Of a DNA stretch of 64,000 bases, positions 52,926-61,942 are shown piece after piece. Source of the stretch: Acinetobacter pittii ANC 4050 (GTDB lineage Bacteria; Pseudomonadota; Gammaproteobacteria; Pseudomonadales; Moraxellaceae); the NCBI RefSeq assembly GCF_000399685.1, contig NZ_KB976987.1:1627184-1691183 (forward strand), written 5' to 3'. Every line of letters starts with the position of its first letter. Positions within the stretch are counted from its first letter, which is position 1. The notes below the pieces were generated by a model. It ran no database searches and was not told the DNA's origin. It worked only from the letters and a program-made list of their open reading frames with translations. Position numbers and translations under genes: made by a program.

Positions 52926-53513
52926 TTATGAAATTGGCTTAATTACAGTTTCTTTACCATCTTCAAAAATCTCCTTCACTATAAACTTGCAATAGGTTCC
53001 ATCTTGAGATGGTTCAGTCAATAAAGGTGGATTCACAATATTTTTGATTTGTTTTAATCGGATCAATTCATAATTTCTATTTCTTTCCAACTGATAGTCC
53101 ATTTTTACATCACAACTATACATAGTAGTTGATCCAATAACAGAGGTAAGTCTAAAAGTTAACTTCTTATTTGCGGGTACCTTAAACTCAAAAAATTCTT
53201 CACCGTTATTCAAAGCAATTGTAGGTTTAGGCATATTCAATGTTTTTGGCTCATGCATTGAGCCATACTTTGTTAAATTATTTGTTATCTGCTTCGTTAT
53301 AAGGTTTTTAGAAATTTTTTCACCCTTATTATTTTGATAATTAATATAGAACTGCACCATGGGTATATTACTTCTATAAACCCTTAAATTAGCTGTATCA
53401 CCGTCTATTTCATCTTGATACATATTCGTAGATCTTACGAGATTATTTACTGCAGGAATGGCACACCCAGCAAGCCCTAAAACTACTGCAGAAATTACAA
53501 TTATTTTTTTCAT
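52926..53513 (-). CDS. Prophage lipoprotein inserted between tail genes
   Basis: 195 residues: MKKIIVISAVVLGLAGC with an LAGC lipobox. The mature part has several beta-like stretches (NLRVYRSNIPMVQFYINYQN, EEFFEFKVPANKKLTFRLTSVIG) and a Cys pair (YSCDVKM, TYCKFIV). It sits between the tape measure and the tail-tip genes, bounded by small hairpins, so it forms its own cassette. It resembles in style the other prophage lipoproteins. Role unknown; envelope defence against other phages is possible. Confidence 0.72.
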   Translation of the reverse strand: MKKIIVISAVVLGLAGCAIPAVNNLVRSTNMYQDEIDGDTANLRVYRSNIPMVQFYINYQNNKGEKISKNLITKQITNNLTKYGSMHEPKTLNMPKPTIALNNGEEFFEFKVPANKKLTFRLTSVIGSTTMYSCDVKMDYQLERNRNYELIRLKQIKNIVNPPLLTEPSQDGTYCKFIVKEIFEDGKETVIKPIS

Positions 53514-53577
53514 GTCATGACCATATTTTTAAAACTAAAAGACTCTATCAAATTGAAATTTAGAAATTATGAAATGA

Positions 53578-53600
53578 AACCACCTCGGAAGGTGGTTTTT
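53578..53600 (-). terminator. Terminator hairpin after tape measure
   Basis: AACCACCT and AGGTGGTT with a 4-nt loop lie 4 bp past the tape-measure stop. This repeats the sequence of the hairpin at 52857-52878. Confidence 0.65.
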
Positions 53601-53603
53601 TAT

Positions 53604-56600
53604 TTAACGATTTCTTCTTGCGGTTGTATTCTCAGTCAAAGACCGACTGATAGTTGAGTTCGGATTTTTAATATCCTCACTTACCAGTTTCGGTACCGCT
53701 TTTGGAAGCTGTTTATCCAGTTCATCTTTAACAATGATCCGCACTGTTTTCTCATCCAGTTGTTCAGCTTCAACAGTTGCCCCTTTTACCTGATTAACTA
53801 CTTCAATCTTGAAATTGATAGTCGGTGAAGCAGGTTCGATTGAAGGCATAATCTCAGCTTGAGGACGTGAAGATTGTCCTAAGGTAAAGTCCTTCACATC
53901 ATCAATATTTGAACGATCCTGAACTAAACCATTTGAAGAAAAGTAAACTTTCCCGTCATGGAATAAATCTGAATTAGCTGAATTAGGAGATTTAGCAGCA
54001 CTTGTATTGCCTTTATAAATAATCTGGCCATCCTGAATCGGTTGATTAAAGATGTTCGAGATTTCTTTACTCTGGTTAAAAATCCTTGAGCTCTGACTAG
54101 CCCGATTGATGATATTTTCAAAAGAGGAATTATTTTGAGCATAGTTTGAAATAAATGAATCTGGACTTGTCGCCCTTCTCATCTGTTCAACCTTCTCAAC
54201 ACCACCCCATTTTTTAATATCATCTTGTGACCAGACAATTTCGCCTTTGTGCACAGCTCCAGCAAGATCATATTTCCTACCTTTACCTGTATAACCTCCG
54301 TCTGCATAACTCTTAGATGGATCTAATACAATCGAGCCTAAAATTCCACTGTCTCTGAAAATTGAAACCTCCTTAGACAATTCTTTCTGAGCATTCTGAA
54401 CAGTACTGTTTGAAACTGAACTATTTAGAATTTTCGGATTAGAAATGTTAGAGATATTTGAAATTTCATTATTTTCAGTAAAAGCTTTTGAGCTTAAGAA
54501 TGAACGATTAAAAACATTTTCGGTTGAAGTGTTGTTTTGAGCATGGTTATTGATAAATGCTTCAGGACCTGAGCTCTTACGCATGTTCTCAACTAAACCG
54601 ACCCCACCCCAACGGCGAATATCCTCTTGGGACCAAACAACCTCTCCCTTATGGACAATACCCGCAGGTTCATATTTGCCACCAGATCCAGTAAAACCAC
54701 CATCAGCAAAGCCTTGATCCTTAATTGCCCGTATGTTTGCAATAATGCTGGCACCTTGTGCAACGGCCCCGGCAATCAAAGGCAAGTTGTAAGGAAAACC
54801 AACTTTTGAAGCTGCAGCGATATTTTGTTGAATAGCAATACCGGCAGCTGCAATTGCATAAGCTTTATCTGCAGCAAACATGAGCTTGTAGGCTTTGGAT
54901 TGTTCACCAAACATAGAACCAAACATTGATGTAACTGAACCCATCATTTGCCCACCAAGAGCAATTTGAGCGTTTAATCTATCTTGATGATACTTGTCTT
55001 CAATATCCTTAACGTTCTGAGCATAATCACTGTAAATTTGATTCCGTTGCTCTTGAGCAGCTTGAATAATGGCAGTCTTCTGATTTTCAAAATCCTGTTG
55101 CTGAATTAATCCAGCTTCCATTTGTGCATTCAAGCCATCTAGACCGTTTTGTTCGTCTAAATCAACTGCTGCATATTGGCTATCAGCTAATTCATTTGCA
55201 GCACCCAAGCGGCTAAACCGTTCCTGATCCTGTCTATAGAACTCACTGGTACCATTCATGTCAGCCTGAATACTGCCCCAGTTCTGAACAGCATTACTCA
55301 CCTTATCGCGTGTCTCTTTGTCCTGAGTTGCTTTAGATAATGCGATTAGCTTTTGACGCTCTTCAATTGAAAGCTTTGTATTCTTAAGAATCTCCTCCCG
55401 TTCAAGTCTATACCGTTCCTGCATGGCTTGAGTTTCTGAAAGCAGAGATAAACGTGCTTGGAATAAGCGCTGCTCTTGGGCTAATTTCATCAGTCCTAAT
55501 TCTTGCTGATATTGCTGTTCTAGCAACTCTACTGCTTGCTTTTGTTCAGATTTACTTAATTCAATGTCATGAGCTGCATTAAACTTTTTACGGTTAAAGG
55601 ACTCTTCAAGTAACTGTTCCTCGGTTTTCTGGAATTCCTTGTAGTCCTCAAGTTTGCTTCTAATCGCTTGTTTGGCGATCGCAATATCATTATCTGCACG
55701 GCGCTGTAATTCTGCCTTGATTTCAGCAGTACGTTCTGGGGTAAAACCTGCTTTATCAACATCCTCCAATCTAACAGTTAAGTTATTCTGGATCCGCTGT
55801 ACTTCAGTGGCCACTTCATTTTCAAGTGAACGCTGAGCATCTAACTGACGATCAAGTTGCGATTGAATATCACCCGAAGCTTTATCACTTCCCTTACTAG
55901 CACCACCTTTCACTTTGCTCTGCATTTTTGGCGATTGATGAAGAAGCTTAAGAGAAACACCATCCTCAAAGATCACTTCACTGACATAACCACCACCTTT
56001 GCTGTCATACCATGTCTTGATATCTTTGACGGCGACGTTAGTGGTGATCGGTGTACCTTCAGGCATTGAAAAATCAATACCCTTATGAAACGAAGAAGCC
56101 CCTTTAGTTGGAGCTTTTCGTGGACCATAATTTGAACTGATCTTATAGGAAGATAATGGTTTACCACCTGCCTGCAATCGGGCTAGGTGCTCATTTGATA
56201 CTTTCTGACCAGACATTGAACCGCCATAGCGGACATCAAGATGAGGGCCTGTACCAATACCTGATTTACCCGATACACCTACAAGGCGTTTAGTAATTTT
56301 CTCCTGCTGCTCCAACTCCTTTGTCTGCTTACGTTTGGACTCAATTAGTTTCTCTTCGCGCTCCTGTTGTTCCTCAATAATTTTGAGGTTTCGCAAAGCA
56401 CTGTCAATTTCATCTTTAGATAAAATTGCACTCATTCCTTTTGCTTTTTGCAGCTCTAGAATCGCGTTAGCCTGAGCAACTGTATATCCCGAATCAAGCA
56501 AACCTGATTTATAGATTGAATCAAGTACATTATCTCTTTGCTTATCCCGATAATCCTGTAAAGCCTTCGATGCTTTTTCTGCTTCAGTTGCTGTATTTCC

Positions 56601-58325
56601 AAGCGCATTCGCTTGTTGTTGATGTTGGAGTGCAGCGTTTTGCGCAGCATTCCCAGCTAATTTACTTTCAATACCAACATTCTTTAAACCTTCAACTAAC
56701 TTAGTACCCTTTTGATAGCCTTCGTCATATTTTTCAACTTGTTGCTTAAGTGCATTATATAAGTCAGGTGGAATTTTCATTCCATTTAATCGTTCAATGG
56801 CTTCGGTATAGCTAATAGTACCCGTACGTGCATCATTAGAAATTTTCGCAAGTTCTGCATTACCAACCGCATAGTTTTGAATATTAATTAATGCAGCACC
56901 GACAGCAAGTTCAGTCTTTCTCAATTCCTTATTTTGAGCTTCCAATGCCTTGGTCATATCATCAATAGCGGACTGCTTTTCAACTCCTCTTAATTTTTTA
57001 AGTTCTTCAGCCGTTTTATTAGCAACCGCTGCTTGCTCCTCTAGCTTTTTATTAGCTTTTTCCGCTTGCTCTTGAAAATACATATAGCCTGCGGCTAAAG
57101 CGGAAATACCAATAGTAATAGCACCTATAGGACCTCCAATAAGTCCAAGAGCCCGACTGCCAATACCACCAGCTAATGACGTAGCAGCAGTCAGTCTGGT
57201 TTGTGCAGCAGTTTGTGCATTGGTTGCTGCTGTCACAGCGGCTTGAGCTTGGGTGTATCTTAAAGCAGCTGCAGTAGCTCCGTATTTAGCTTGAGTCTCA
57301 GCATTAGTTGCCTGAACATTAGCAAGGTGTGCTTTAGCTGTATTTAAAGTTGCTGCCGTTTCACTAAGTTCTGCTTGAGCCTTAGTTATAGAAGCTTGGC
57401 GACTAGCTAAAGTAGAAACTATTCCCTCTTTAACAGCTGCGCCTTTTAGTAAAATTGCACGGGTAATTAATCCGATACCAGCGATAAGTGCTGCGTCAGC
57501 CAGTAAGTTCAAATTACTTGAAAGTACCTGAATCGAACCAGAAAGTACTTGTGCGGCTCCTGAGCCTTTCCCAGCTTCTCCTACAAATTTGGTAATTTCA
57601 TTATTTAAAAGAGTTAATGATTGTCCAATTGTGATATCAGTTTTACCAAATAATGCATCTACATCAGACTCCACATTTCTTAGAGCTTTCACAATTTCTT
57701 GTGATGTAATTTTTCCTTCAGCGGCTACTGAACGCAACTCTCCTACGGTAATCCCCATACCTTGTGCAATGGCCTTTGCTAATGCTGGGGTTTGTTCCAT
57801 CACAGAGTTCAGCTCTTCACCGCGTAATGTGCCACTGGCAAGTGCTTGCCCAAATTGTACTAATGCTGCATCGGCGGCTTCCGCAGTTGCTCCACTAATG
57901 GCCACTGCTTTTGATACGGTTTCAGTTAAGCGAGCAGTATCATCCATAGTAAGATTTAATGTCTTGGCATTATCACTAAAGCGCTGATAAACCTGTAAAA
58001 CTGAATCCCAAGCAGAATAGGTTCTTTGAGCAATCTGAAAAGTATCTTCAGTTGCTTTATTTAACTCAGCTTGATTGTTAGTAACCAACTTCAATCTATT
58101 CTGCAGGCCAGTATAGGCATCCATTTTTGATACGGCTGATCCAACTGTTAACAACCCTGCCATATAGCCAGCAAGTGCACGTGTAGAGACAGATAAGCCA
58201 TCCATTGACTTGGAAGCATACTCACCTTTACGTTCAATACTATTGAGCTCATTGCCTAGATTACGCGCGTTACGTTCAGCATTTTGCGAATCAATAACAA
58301 TGACCAGACGAGATTCTTGTGCCAT
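53604..58325 (-). CDS. Tail tape measure protein with M23-like motifs
   Basis: 1573 residues from the ATG at 58325, which has GGAGAAAA upstream. The N-terminal third is the tape-measure domain (YTGLQNRLKLVTNNQ, ATAEAADAALVQFGQALASGTLRGEELNSVMEQTPALAKAIAQGMG), followed by hydrophobic helices near residue 410 and long coiled coils. Around residues 690-800 are lysostaphin (M23) motifs: GTGPHLDVRYGG, then HKGIDFSMPEGTPI, then LLHQSPK. The usual order is HxxxD before HxH, so the domain seems permuted. The C-terminal ~250 residues hold two copies of an 85-residue unit (DGGFTGSGGKYEPAGIVHKG; DGGYTGKGRKYDLAGAVHKG). It sets tail length and may open the wall at entry. Confidence 0.93.
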   Translation of the reverse strand: MAQESRLVIVIDSQNAERNARNLGNELNSIERKGEYASKSMDGLSVSTRALAGYMAGLLTVGSAVSKMDAYTGLQNRLKLVTNNQAELNKATEDTFQIAQRTYSAWDSVLQVYQRFSDNAKTLNLTMDDTARLTETVSKAVAISGATAEAADAALVQFGQALASGTLRGEELNSVMEQTPALAKAIAQGMGITVGELRSVAAEGKITSQEIVKALRNVESDVDALFGKTDITIGQSLTLLNNEITKFVGEAGKGSGAAQVLSGSIQVLSSNLNLLADAALIAGIGLITRAILLKGAAVKEGIVSTLASRQASITKAQAELSETAATLNTAKAHLANVQATNAETQAKYGATAAALRYTQAQAAVTAATNAQTAAQTRLTAATSLAGGIGSRALGLIGGPIGAITIGISALAAGYMYFQEQAEKANKKLEEQAAVANKTAEELKKLRGVEKQSAIDDMTKALEAQNKELRKTELAVGAALINIQNYAVGNAELAKISNDARTGTISYTEAIERLNGMKIPPDLYNALKQQVEKYDEGYQKGTKLVEGLKNVGIESKLAGNAAQNAALQHQQQANALGNTATEAEKASKALQDYRDKQRDNVLDSIYKSGLLDSGYTVAQANAILELQKAKGMSAILSKDEIDSALRNLKIIEEQQEREEKLIESKRKQTKELEQQEKITKRLVGVSGKSGIGTGPHLDVRYGGSMSGQKVSNEHLARLQAGGKPLSSYKISSNYGPRKAPTKGASSFHKGIDFSMPEGTPITTNVAVKDIKTWYDSKGGGYVSEVIFEDGVSLKLLHQSPKMQSKVKGGASKGSDKASGDIQSQLDRQLDAQRSLENEVATEVQRIQNNLTVRLEDVDKAGFTPERTAEIKAELQRRADNDIAIAKQAIRSKLEDYKEFQKTEEQLLEESFNRKKFNAAHDIELSKSEQKQAVELLEQQYQQELGLMKLAQEQRLFQARLSLLSETQAMQERYRLEREEILKNTKLSIEERQKLIALSKATQDKETRDKVSNAVQNWGSIQADMNGTSEFYRQDQERFSRLGAANELADSQYAAVDLDEQNGLDGLNAQMEAGLIQQQDFENQKTAIIQAAQEQRNQIYSDYAQNVKDIEDKYHQDRLNAQIALGGQMMGSVTSMFGSMFGEQSKAYKLMFAADKAYAIAAAGIAIQQNIAAASKVGFPYNLPLIAGAVAQGASIIANIRAIKDQGFADGGFTGSGGKYEPAGIVHKGEVVWSQEDIRRWGGVGLVENMRKSSGPEAFINNHAQNNTSTENVFNRSFLSSKAFTENNEISNISNISNPKILNSSVSNSTVQNAQKELSKEVSIFRDSGILGSIVLDPSKSYADGGYTGKGRKYDLAGAVHKGEIVWSQDDIKKWGGVEKVEQMRRATSPDSFISNYAQNNSSFENIINRASQSSRIFNQSKEISNIFNQPIQDGQIIYKGNTSAAKSPNSANSDLFHDGKVYFSSNGLVQDRSNIDDVKDFTLGQSSRPQAEIMPSIEPASPTINFKIEVVNQVKGATVEAEQLDEKTVRIIVKDELDKQLPKAVPKLVSEDIKNPNSTISRSLTENTTARRNR

Positions 58326-58346
58326 TTTTACTTTTCTCCAGGCAAT

Positions 58347-58373
58347 AAAAAACCCACTCATTGAGTGGGTTTT
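58347..58373 (-). terminator. Hairpin between antirepressor and tape measure
   Basis: AAAACCCACTCA-TTGAGTGGGTTTT, perfect stem, between the antirepressor stop and the tape-measure start; isolates the immunity cassette from the tail genes. Confidence 0.85.
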
Positions 58374-58393
58374 GTTTAAATTAAATAAAATTA

Positions 58394-59239
58394 CTAAGCT
58401 GGGCAGTTAAACCAATTTGGTCGCGCTAGAAATCGATGTCCATTTGACATAGCTATCATTGAACAGTTTGCATCAATTAAAGGCTCATTTTGTACATTTC
58501 TAAAATCTAACAATCGAGAGATATCTCGTGCTGCTTCATTCGCTTTAACTACTAAGTGTGAATAATAAGCAAACTTCTTCATATCAAGCATTTTAACAGC
58601 TAGCAAAACTGGAATGATTTCATCATTTTCTATTATGACTGCTTCTGTAAGTTTGCGAACTAGCTCGTATGCTTCTTTATCAAAAAATGAACCTTGTGAC
58701 TTCTTCTCTGCACTACTGTACATAGCAATCAAATGATGAACATATTCAACCGCTACGGGAATCATGTCATAAGGAATTTCATCAATACTATTTGTACCAA
58801 AACGTTGATTGATAATTTTCCATGCATCACTTGAATTTAGGTGTTTAGTCTTAGCCACAAGTAAAGCATGTGCATCATGTAGTGGAGTGCGTTCTGATTT
58901 GTGGGTTCTGGCAACTGGAGCACCAACTTCTTTATCAAGAATGTCTAACACCCATCTTCTGAACTGCTTTGCTACAGCAGTGCGAGCAAACATTGCAATT
59001 AAGTGGCAACCACGTAGGCTGAATATCCGCACGCCCAAATTGGGCGCCTGAGGATTATCAATTACCTGAGTCATTTTTTCAGTAAATTCATCTGAATTTC
59101 GGTTATATACTTTAGTTACTGCATCTACTTGTTTGTAATCTAAAGCTTTGGCTAATTCAGAAGAAGATAACCAAATTTGGTTATCACGTTGAATGGGTGA
59201 AAAATTTACATCATTGAATGTTAATGCTAGACTAGCCAT
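58394..59239 (-). CDS. ant: Phage antirepressor (BRO-N and P22AR-like)
   Basis: 281 residues. The N-terminal BRO domain (ALTFNDVNFSPIQRDNQIWLSSSELAKALDY, FSLRGCHLIAMFARTAVAKQFRRWVLDIL) is followed by a P22AR-like region (TPLHDAHALLVAKTKHLNSSDAWKIINQRFG, IPYDMIPVAVEYVHHLIAMY). P22 Ant inactivates phage repressors. Here an Arc-like repressor gene ends 3 bp before this start, and a second Arc-like gene diverges across shared operators, the layout of the P22 immI locus. Which repressor it attacks is unknown. Confidence 0.88.
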   Translation of the reverse strand: MASLALTFNDVNFSPIQRDNQIWLSSSELAKALDYKQVDAVTKVYNRNSDEFTEKMTQVIDNPQAPNLGVRIFSLRGCHLIAMFARTAVAKQFRRWVLDILDKEVGAPVARTHKSERTPLHDAHALLVAKTKHLNSSDAWKIINQRFGTNSIDEIPYDMIPVAVEYVHHLIAMYSSAEKKSQGSFFDKEAYELVRKLTEAVIIENDEIIPVLLAVKMLDMKKFAYYSHLVVKANEAARDISRLLDFRNVQNEPLIDANCSMIAMSNGHRFLARPNWFNCPA

Positions 59240-59241
59240 TG

Positions 59242-59445
59242 TTAACTTACCTCTTGGTTGTTGACATCAATCAAGCCCGTCGCCTGCAAGTGTTGGGCTT
59301 TTTTGTTGTCTGTTGATTTCACTTTTAACTCTTCAAAATGTCTAACTAAATAGTTATTCAAAGAGCGTCCTTCTTTTTTTGCCTGTTCAATCAAAAAGGC
59401 TTTTATTTCCTCAGGCATTCTTGTGTTCAATTGCACAGCATTCAT
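59242..59445 (-). CDS. Arc-like ribbon-helix-helix repressor
   Basis: 67 residues from the ATG at 59445, which has GAGGAG at good distance. QLNTRMPEEIKAFLIEQAKKEGRSLNNYLVRHFEEL is the full Arc/MetJ ribbon-helix-helix (DNA-contact strand, then two helices). It is first in the operon with the antirepressor gene 3 bp downstream, so it probably limits ant expression through the operators at 59477-59541. Confidence 0.85.
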   Translation of the reverse strand: MNAVQLNTRMPEEIKAFLIEQAKKEGRSLNNYLVRHFEELKVKSTDNKKAQHLQATGLIDVNNQEVS

Positions 59446-59476
59446 TTTGTCTCCTCTTGAGTATGAATCCACTTGA

Positions 59477-59541
59477 TAGCATATTGCTAACATAGCAATA
59501 TGCTAATATTGATGTCAACAACTTTTGATAGCATAATGCTA
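59477..59541. promoter_or_regulatory. Triple palindromic operator of the Arc/Ant module
   Basis: Three 13-mers of the form TAGCA-N3-TGCTA lie at 59477-59489, 59493-59505 and 59529-59541 in the divergent gap. The first two are exact inverted copies separated by ACA. The pattern suits cooperative binding of ribbon-helix-helix dimers. Confidence 0.8.
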
Positions 59542-59567
59542 GCAACTTTTAATTTAGTTATTTTAAA

Positions 59568-59852
59568 ATGGCTGACATTCAATTTAATCTACGAATTCCC
59601 GAGGAATTAAAAGAGAAGATTAAAGAGGCCGCAATTGATAGTGGTCGTTCTATTAATGCTGAGGCGCAAACTCGCCTTGAGCAAACTTTTTTCGATGAGA
59701 AGTCCAAAAAAGAAGGCATAGCAGAAATTAACAACATGTTTAAAACTTTAATAGATGAAAACAAAGCTCTTAAAGAACAAAATGAACTTTATAACGCTAA
59801 AATGTTGAAGTTGTTGGACAGCCTTATAGATGACCTAAAAAAAACTAAGTAA
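59568..59852 (+). CDS. Arc-like ribbon-helix-helix repressor with coiled-coil tail
   Basis: 94 residues: IQFNLRIPEELKEKIKEAAIDSGRSINAEAQTRLEQTF is the ribbon-helix-helix DNA-binding fold (longer than in the minus-strand Arc-like gene). The rest is a coiled coil (IDENKALKEQNELYNAKMLKLLDSLIDDL) that could tetramerise like P22 Mnt. Divergent position across the palindromic operators suggests it represses the arc-ant operon and itself. It is the counterpart of mnt in the P22 immI region. Confidence 0.85.
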   Translation: MADIQFNLRIPEELKEKIKEAAIDSGRSINAEAQTRLEQTFFDEKSKKEGIAEINNMFKTLIDENKALKEQNELYNAKMLKLLDSLIDDLKKTK

Positions 59853-59876
59853 ATTCAATATAATTTCCACTATATA

Positions 59877-59900
59877 AAAAAGCACCCTATGGTGCTTTCT
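59877..59900. terminator. Bidirectional terminator after plus-strand Arc-like gene
   Basis: AAAGCACC-CTAT-GGTGCTTT hairpin with A-run and T-run on the two sides. Confidence 0.85.
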
Positions 59901-59918
59901 TAATGTTTTATCAATTTA

Positions 59919-60371
59919 TTAATAACCAATAAATAACTTATCAACTCTATCTTCTATTTTCCAATTATTTGGTAATGCAGAATTTCCATTCTTTAGTAGA
60001 CTCAAGTATTCTTTTGCTATTTGAAGCTTACAAAGAGCCTCCTTAGTAAAGCCTTCATAACTAAGATTTTGGTAAATTTCACAAAACTTAATAGCCCTGG
60101 TGTATATATTTCGATCTTTTGTTAATAAGTCTCGGGTATTGGCATTTCCATTATTGTACTGTTGCTTAAACTCAATATTAGCTTTTTCTAGAAAATCATT
60201 TGAAGCATCTAACAGACAACTATTATATGCTGCTGAGAATTTTGAATTCTCAGGATCTTTTAAACAAGTAACTAAAGAATTTCTAACAAGCTTTTTAGAT
60301 TGAATGTAACTTTCAGCACTTACATAGCAACTTGAGAGCAAAACCAAACATAATAAAATAACTCTTTTCAT
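59919..60371 (-). CDS. Prophage exported protein, LprI-like features
   Basis: 150 residues from the ATG at 60371. MKRVILLCLVLLSSCYVSAES is either a lipoprotein signal (LSSC) or a secretory signal cut after VSA. The mature region is helical with spaced cysteines (LVTCLKD, NSCLLDAS, KFCEIY, ALCKLQ), a layout like the lysozyme-inhibitor LprI/DUF1311 group, but similarity is not firm. Its start lies 2 bp before the stop of the upstream lipoprotein gene, so the two are coupled. Confidence 0.65.
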   Translation of the reverse strand: MKRVILLCLVLLSSCYVSAESYIQSKKLVRNSLVTCLKDPENSKFSAAYNSCLLDASNDFLEKANIEFKQQYNNGNANTRDLLTKDRNIYTRAIKFCEIYQNLSYEGFTKEALCKLQIAKEYLSLLKNGNSALPNNWKIEDRVDKLFIGY

Positions 60372-60372
60372 C

Positions 60373-61056
60373 TCAATCAACCTTATTAAAGTTTCTAATC
60401 ACTTTGTATTTAATATCTTGGTTTGTTGCTTCAATAATTTCTAGAAGTGCGCCTTTATATCCAATCTCTTTTGATTGACTTAGATCATACTCAACATTGT
60501 TATTAAATACTGGGCGAGCTATATTGCTTGAAAACTCACGATAACCAATATTGATTTTATTCCCAACTTTCCCACTATAAATTAGAGTTTGCTGGAATGA
60601 GTCTTCATTAACTGAACCCTCTGCTTTAAAACTCACACCTATCGCGTCTCCACAAGACTTAGTATTGTAAATGGTTACAACACATAGCCAACCTTTCTTA
60701 TTAATCATGAATACACTAGGTGGGTCGGATAGTAGTTTTGCTCTAGCTCCTTCAGTATTTTTCTTAAGTTCCCGCAGTGAATAATACTTATTGTCTTTGT
60801 CCTGACCTACCTGAGCATATTTACCAGCGAATACTTTATATTGCATATTCAGATCATAATTTGAATCAATCACCAGAACATCTTGCTCTACAGCTCTTCC
60901 CTGAGAAACCAATGAATCCCCAACATATGCTGTATTAATGGAACCAATCGGTGGCTTACTAATATTGGCAGTTTTAGGAATATAATTACCGATTTGAGGA
61001 GTAGTACACCCAACTAATCCCAGACCCACTAAACCAGCAGCTAACATTTCCTTCAT
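60373..61056 (-). CDS. Prophage lipoprotein, paralogue of next upstream gene
   Basis: 227 residues: MKEMLAAGLVGLGLVGC, a lipobox, then a mature domain. The C-terminal part (EDSFQQTLIYSGKVGNKI, NIGYREFSSNIARPVFNNNVEYDL) is clearly related to the protein at 61146-61853. The N-terminal halves share VGDSLVSQGRAVEQDVLVI against VGETMLQQGKVVEKEVLVI. The pair therefore arose by tandem duplication and diverged. Function unknown. The next gene starts within its stop region. Confidence 0.72.
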   Translation of the reverse strand: MKEMLAAGLVGLGLVGCTTPQIGNYIPKTANISKPPIGSINTAYVGDSLVSQGRAVEQDVLVIDSNYDLNMQYKVFAGKYAQVGQDKDNKYYSLRELKKNTEGARAKLLSDPPSVFMINKKGWLCVVTIYNTKSCGDAIGVSFKAEGSVNEDSFQQTLIYSGKVGNKINIGYREFSSNIARPVFNNNVEYDLSQSKEIGYKGALLEIIEATNQDIKYKVIRNFNKVD

Positions 61057-61145
61057 GATTTAACCATTTGTTATAAAGTGCACTAACTTTAACAAAGTGG
61101 TTACTAAATGTCACATAAGTAAAAAACCATCCAAGGGTAGTTTAA

Positions 61146-61853
61146 TCATTTAGCATTATTAAAATTTTTCAAAATTTTATATTTAATCTGCTGATTATTG
61201 GCATCTATTACCTCTAGCATTGCGCCCTTATATCCGATTTGTTTTGTATCATTCAAATCATATTCAACGTTGTTACTAAATGCAGGTCTAGCATAATCAC
61301 TTGAAAACTCTCTATAGCCAATATTAATTTTATTTCCAACCCTACCATTGTAAATTAAGCTTTGTTGGAACGAATCCTTGGCATGGATTTTTACTTTTGT
61401 GATGTATGCATTTTTATTATTATTACAGTGATCAGCTCCGAAAGGTGGTAATGCACAAAGTTTATTATTTTCCTTTAAAGCTATGCTATACAATGAATCT
61501 ATAGTATTTCTTCTCAGAACTGCACCACCTTCGGGTAGAAATGAATTATTACCTAGAAAAATTTGGACATTATCATTAAAACCAATTTTTTCATATTTAC
61601 CTGCGGTTAAAATTAAATATTTATCAATTTGAAAATCCTTGGGTATAACTAAAACTTCTTTTTCAACAACTTTACCTTGTTGTAACATTGTCTCTCCCAC
61701 TGTAGCAGTTACAATTTCCCCAATTTCAGGATAACTTAGGTCCGTAGATTTATAGTTCTGTTGAGTATAGTTGTATTTTACCGGAGTAGCGCAGCCTACT
61801 AATCCAGTAAGTAAAAGACTACTTAAAAAATAAAATTTATTAATCTTTTTCAT
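61146..61853 (-). CDS. Prophage lipoprotein, paralogue of downstream gene
   Basis: 235 residues from the ATG at 61853. KKINKFYFLSSLLLTGLVGC is a lipoprotein signal. Mature residues include ATVGETMLQQGKVVEKEVLV and a well-conserved C-terminal part, KDSFQQSLIYNGRVGNKI then NIGYREFSSDYARPAFSNNV. This shared C-terminal part probably is the working core of both paralogues. It lies downstream of the tail-chaperone genes, 90 bp before its paralogue. No family recognised. Confidence 0.72.
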   Translation of the reverse strand: MKKINKFYFLSSLLLTGLVGCATPVKYNYTQQNYKSTDLSYPEIGEIVTATVGETMLQQGKVVEKEVLVIPKDFQIDKYLILTAGKYEKIGFNDNVQIFLGNNSFLPEGGAVLRRNTIDSLYSIALKENNKLCALPPFGADHCNNNKNAYITKVKIHAKDSFQQSLIYNGRVGNKINIGYREFSSDYARPAFSNNVEYDLNDTKQIGYKGAMLEVIDANNQQIKYKILKNFNNAK

Positions 61854-61942
61854 GAAGAAATCCAATTTCAATAATGAATAAAATTTAACAGTTCAGAAAA
61901 GTAAAAACCACCCAAAGGTGGTAGCTCCAAACTATTTCCCAC

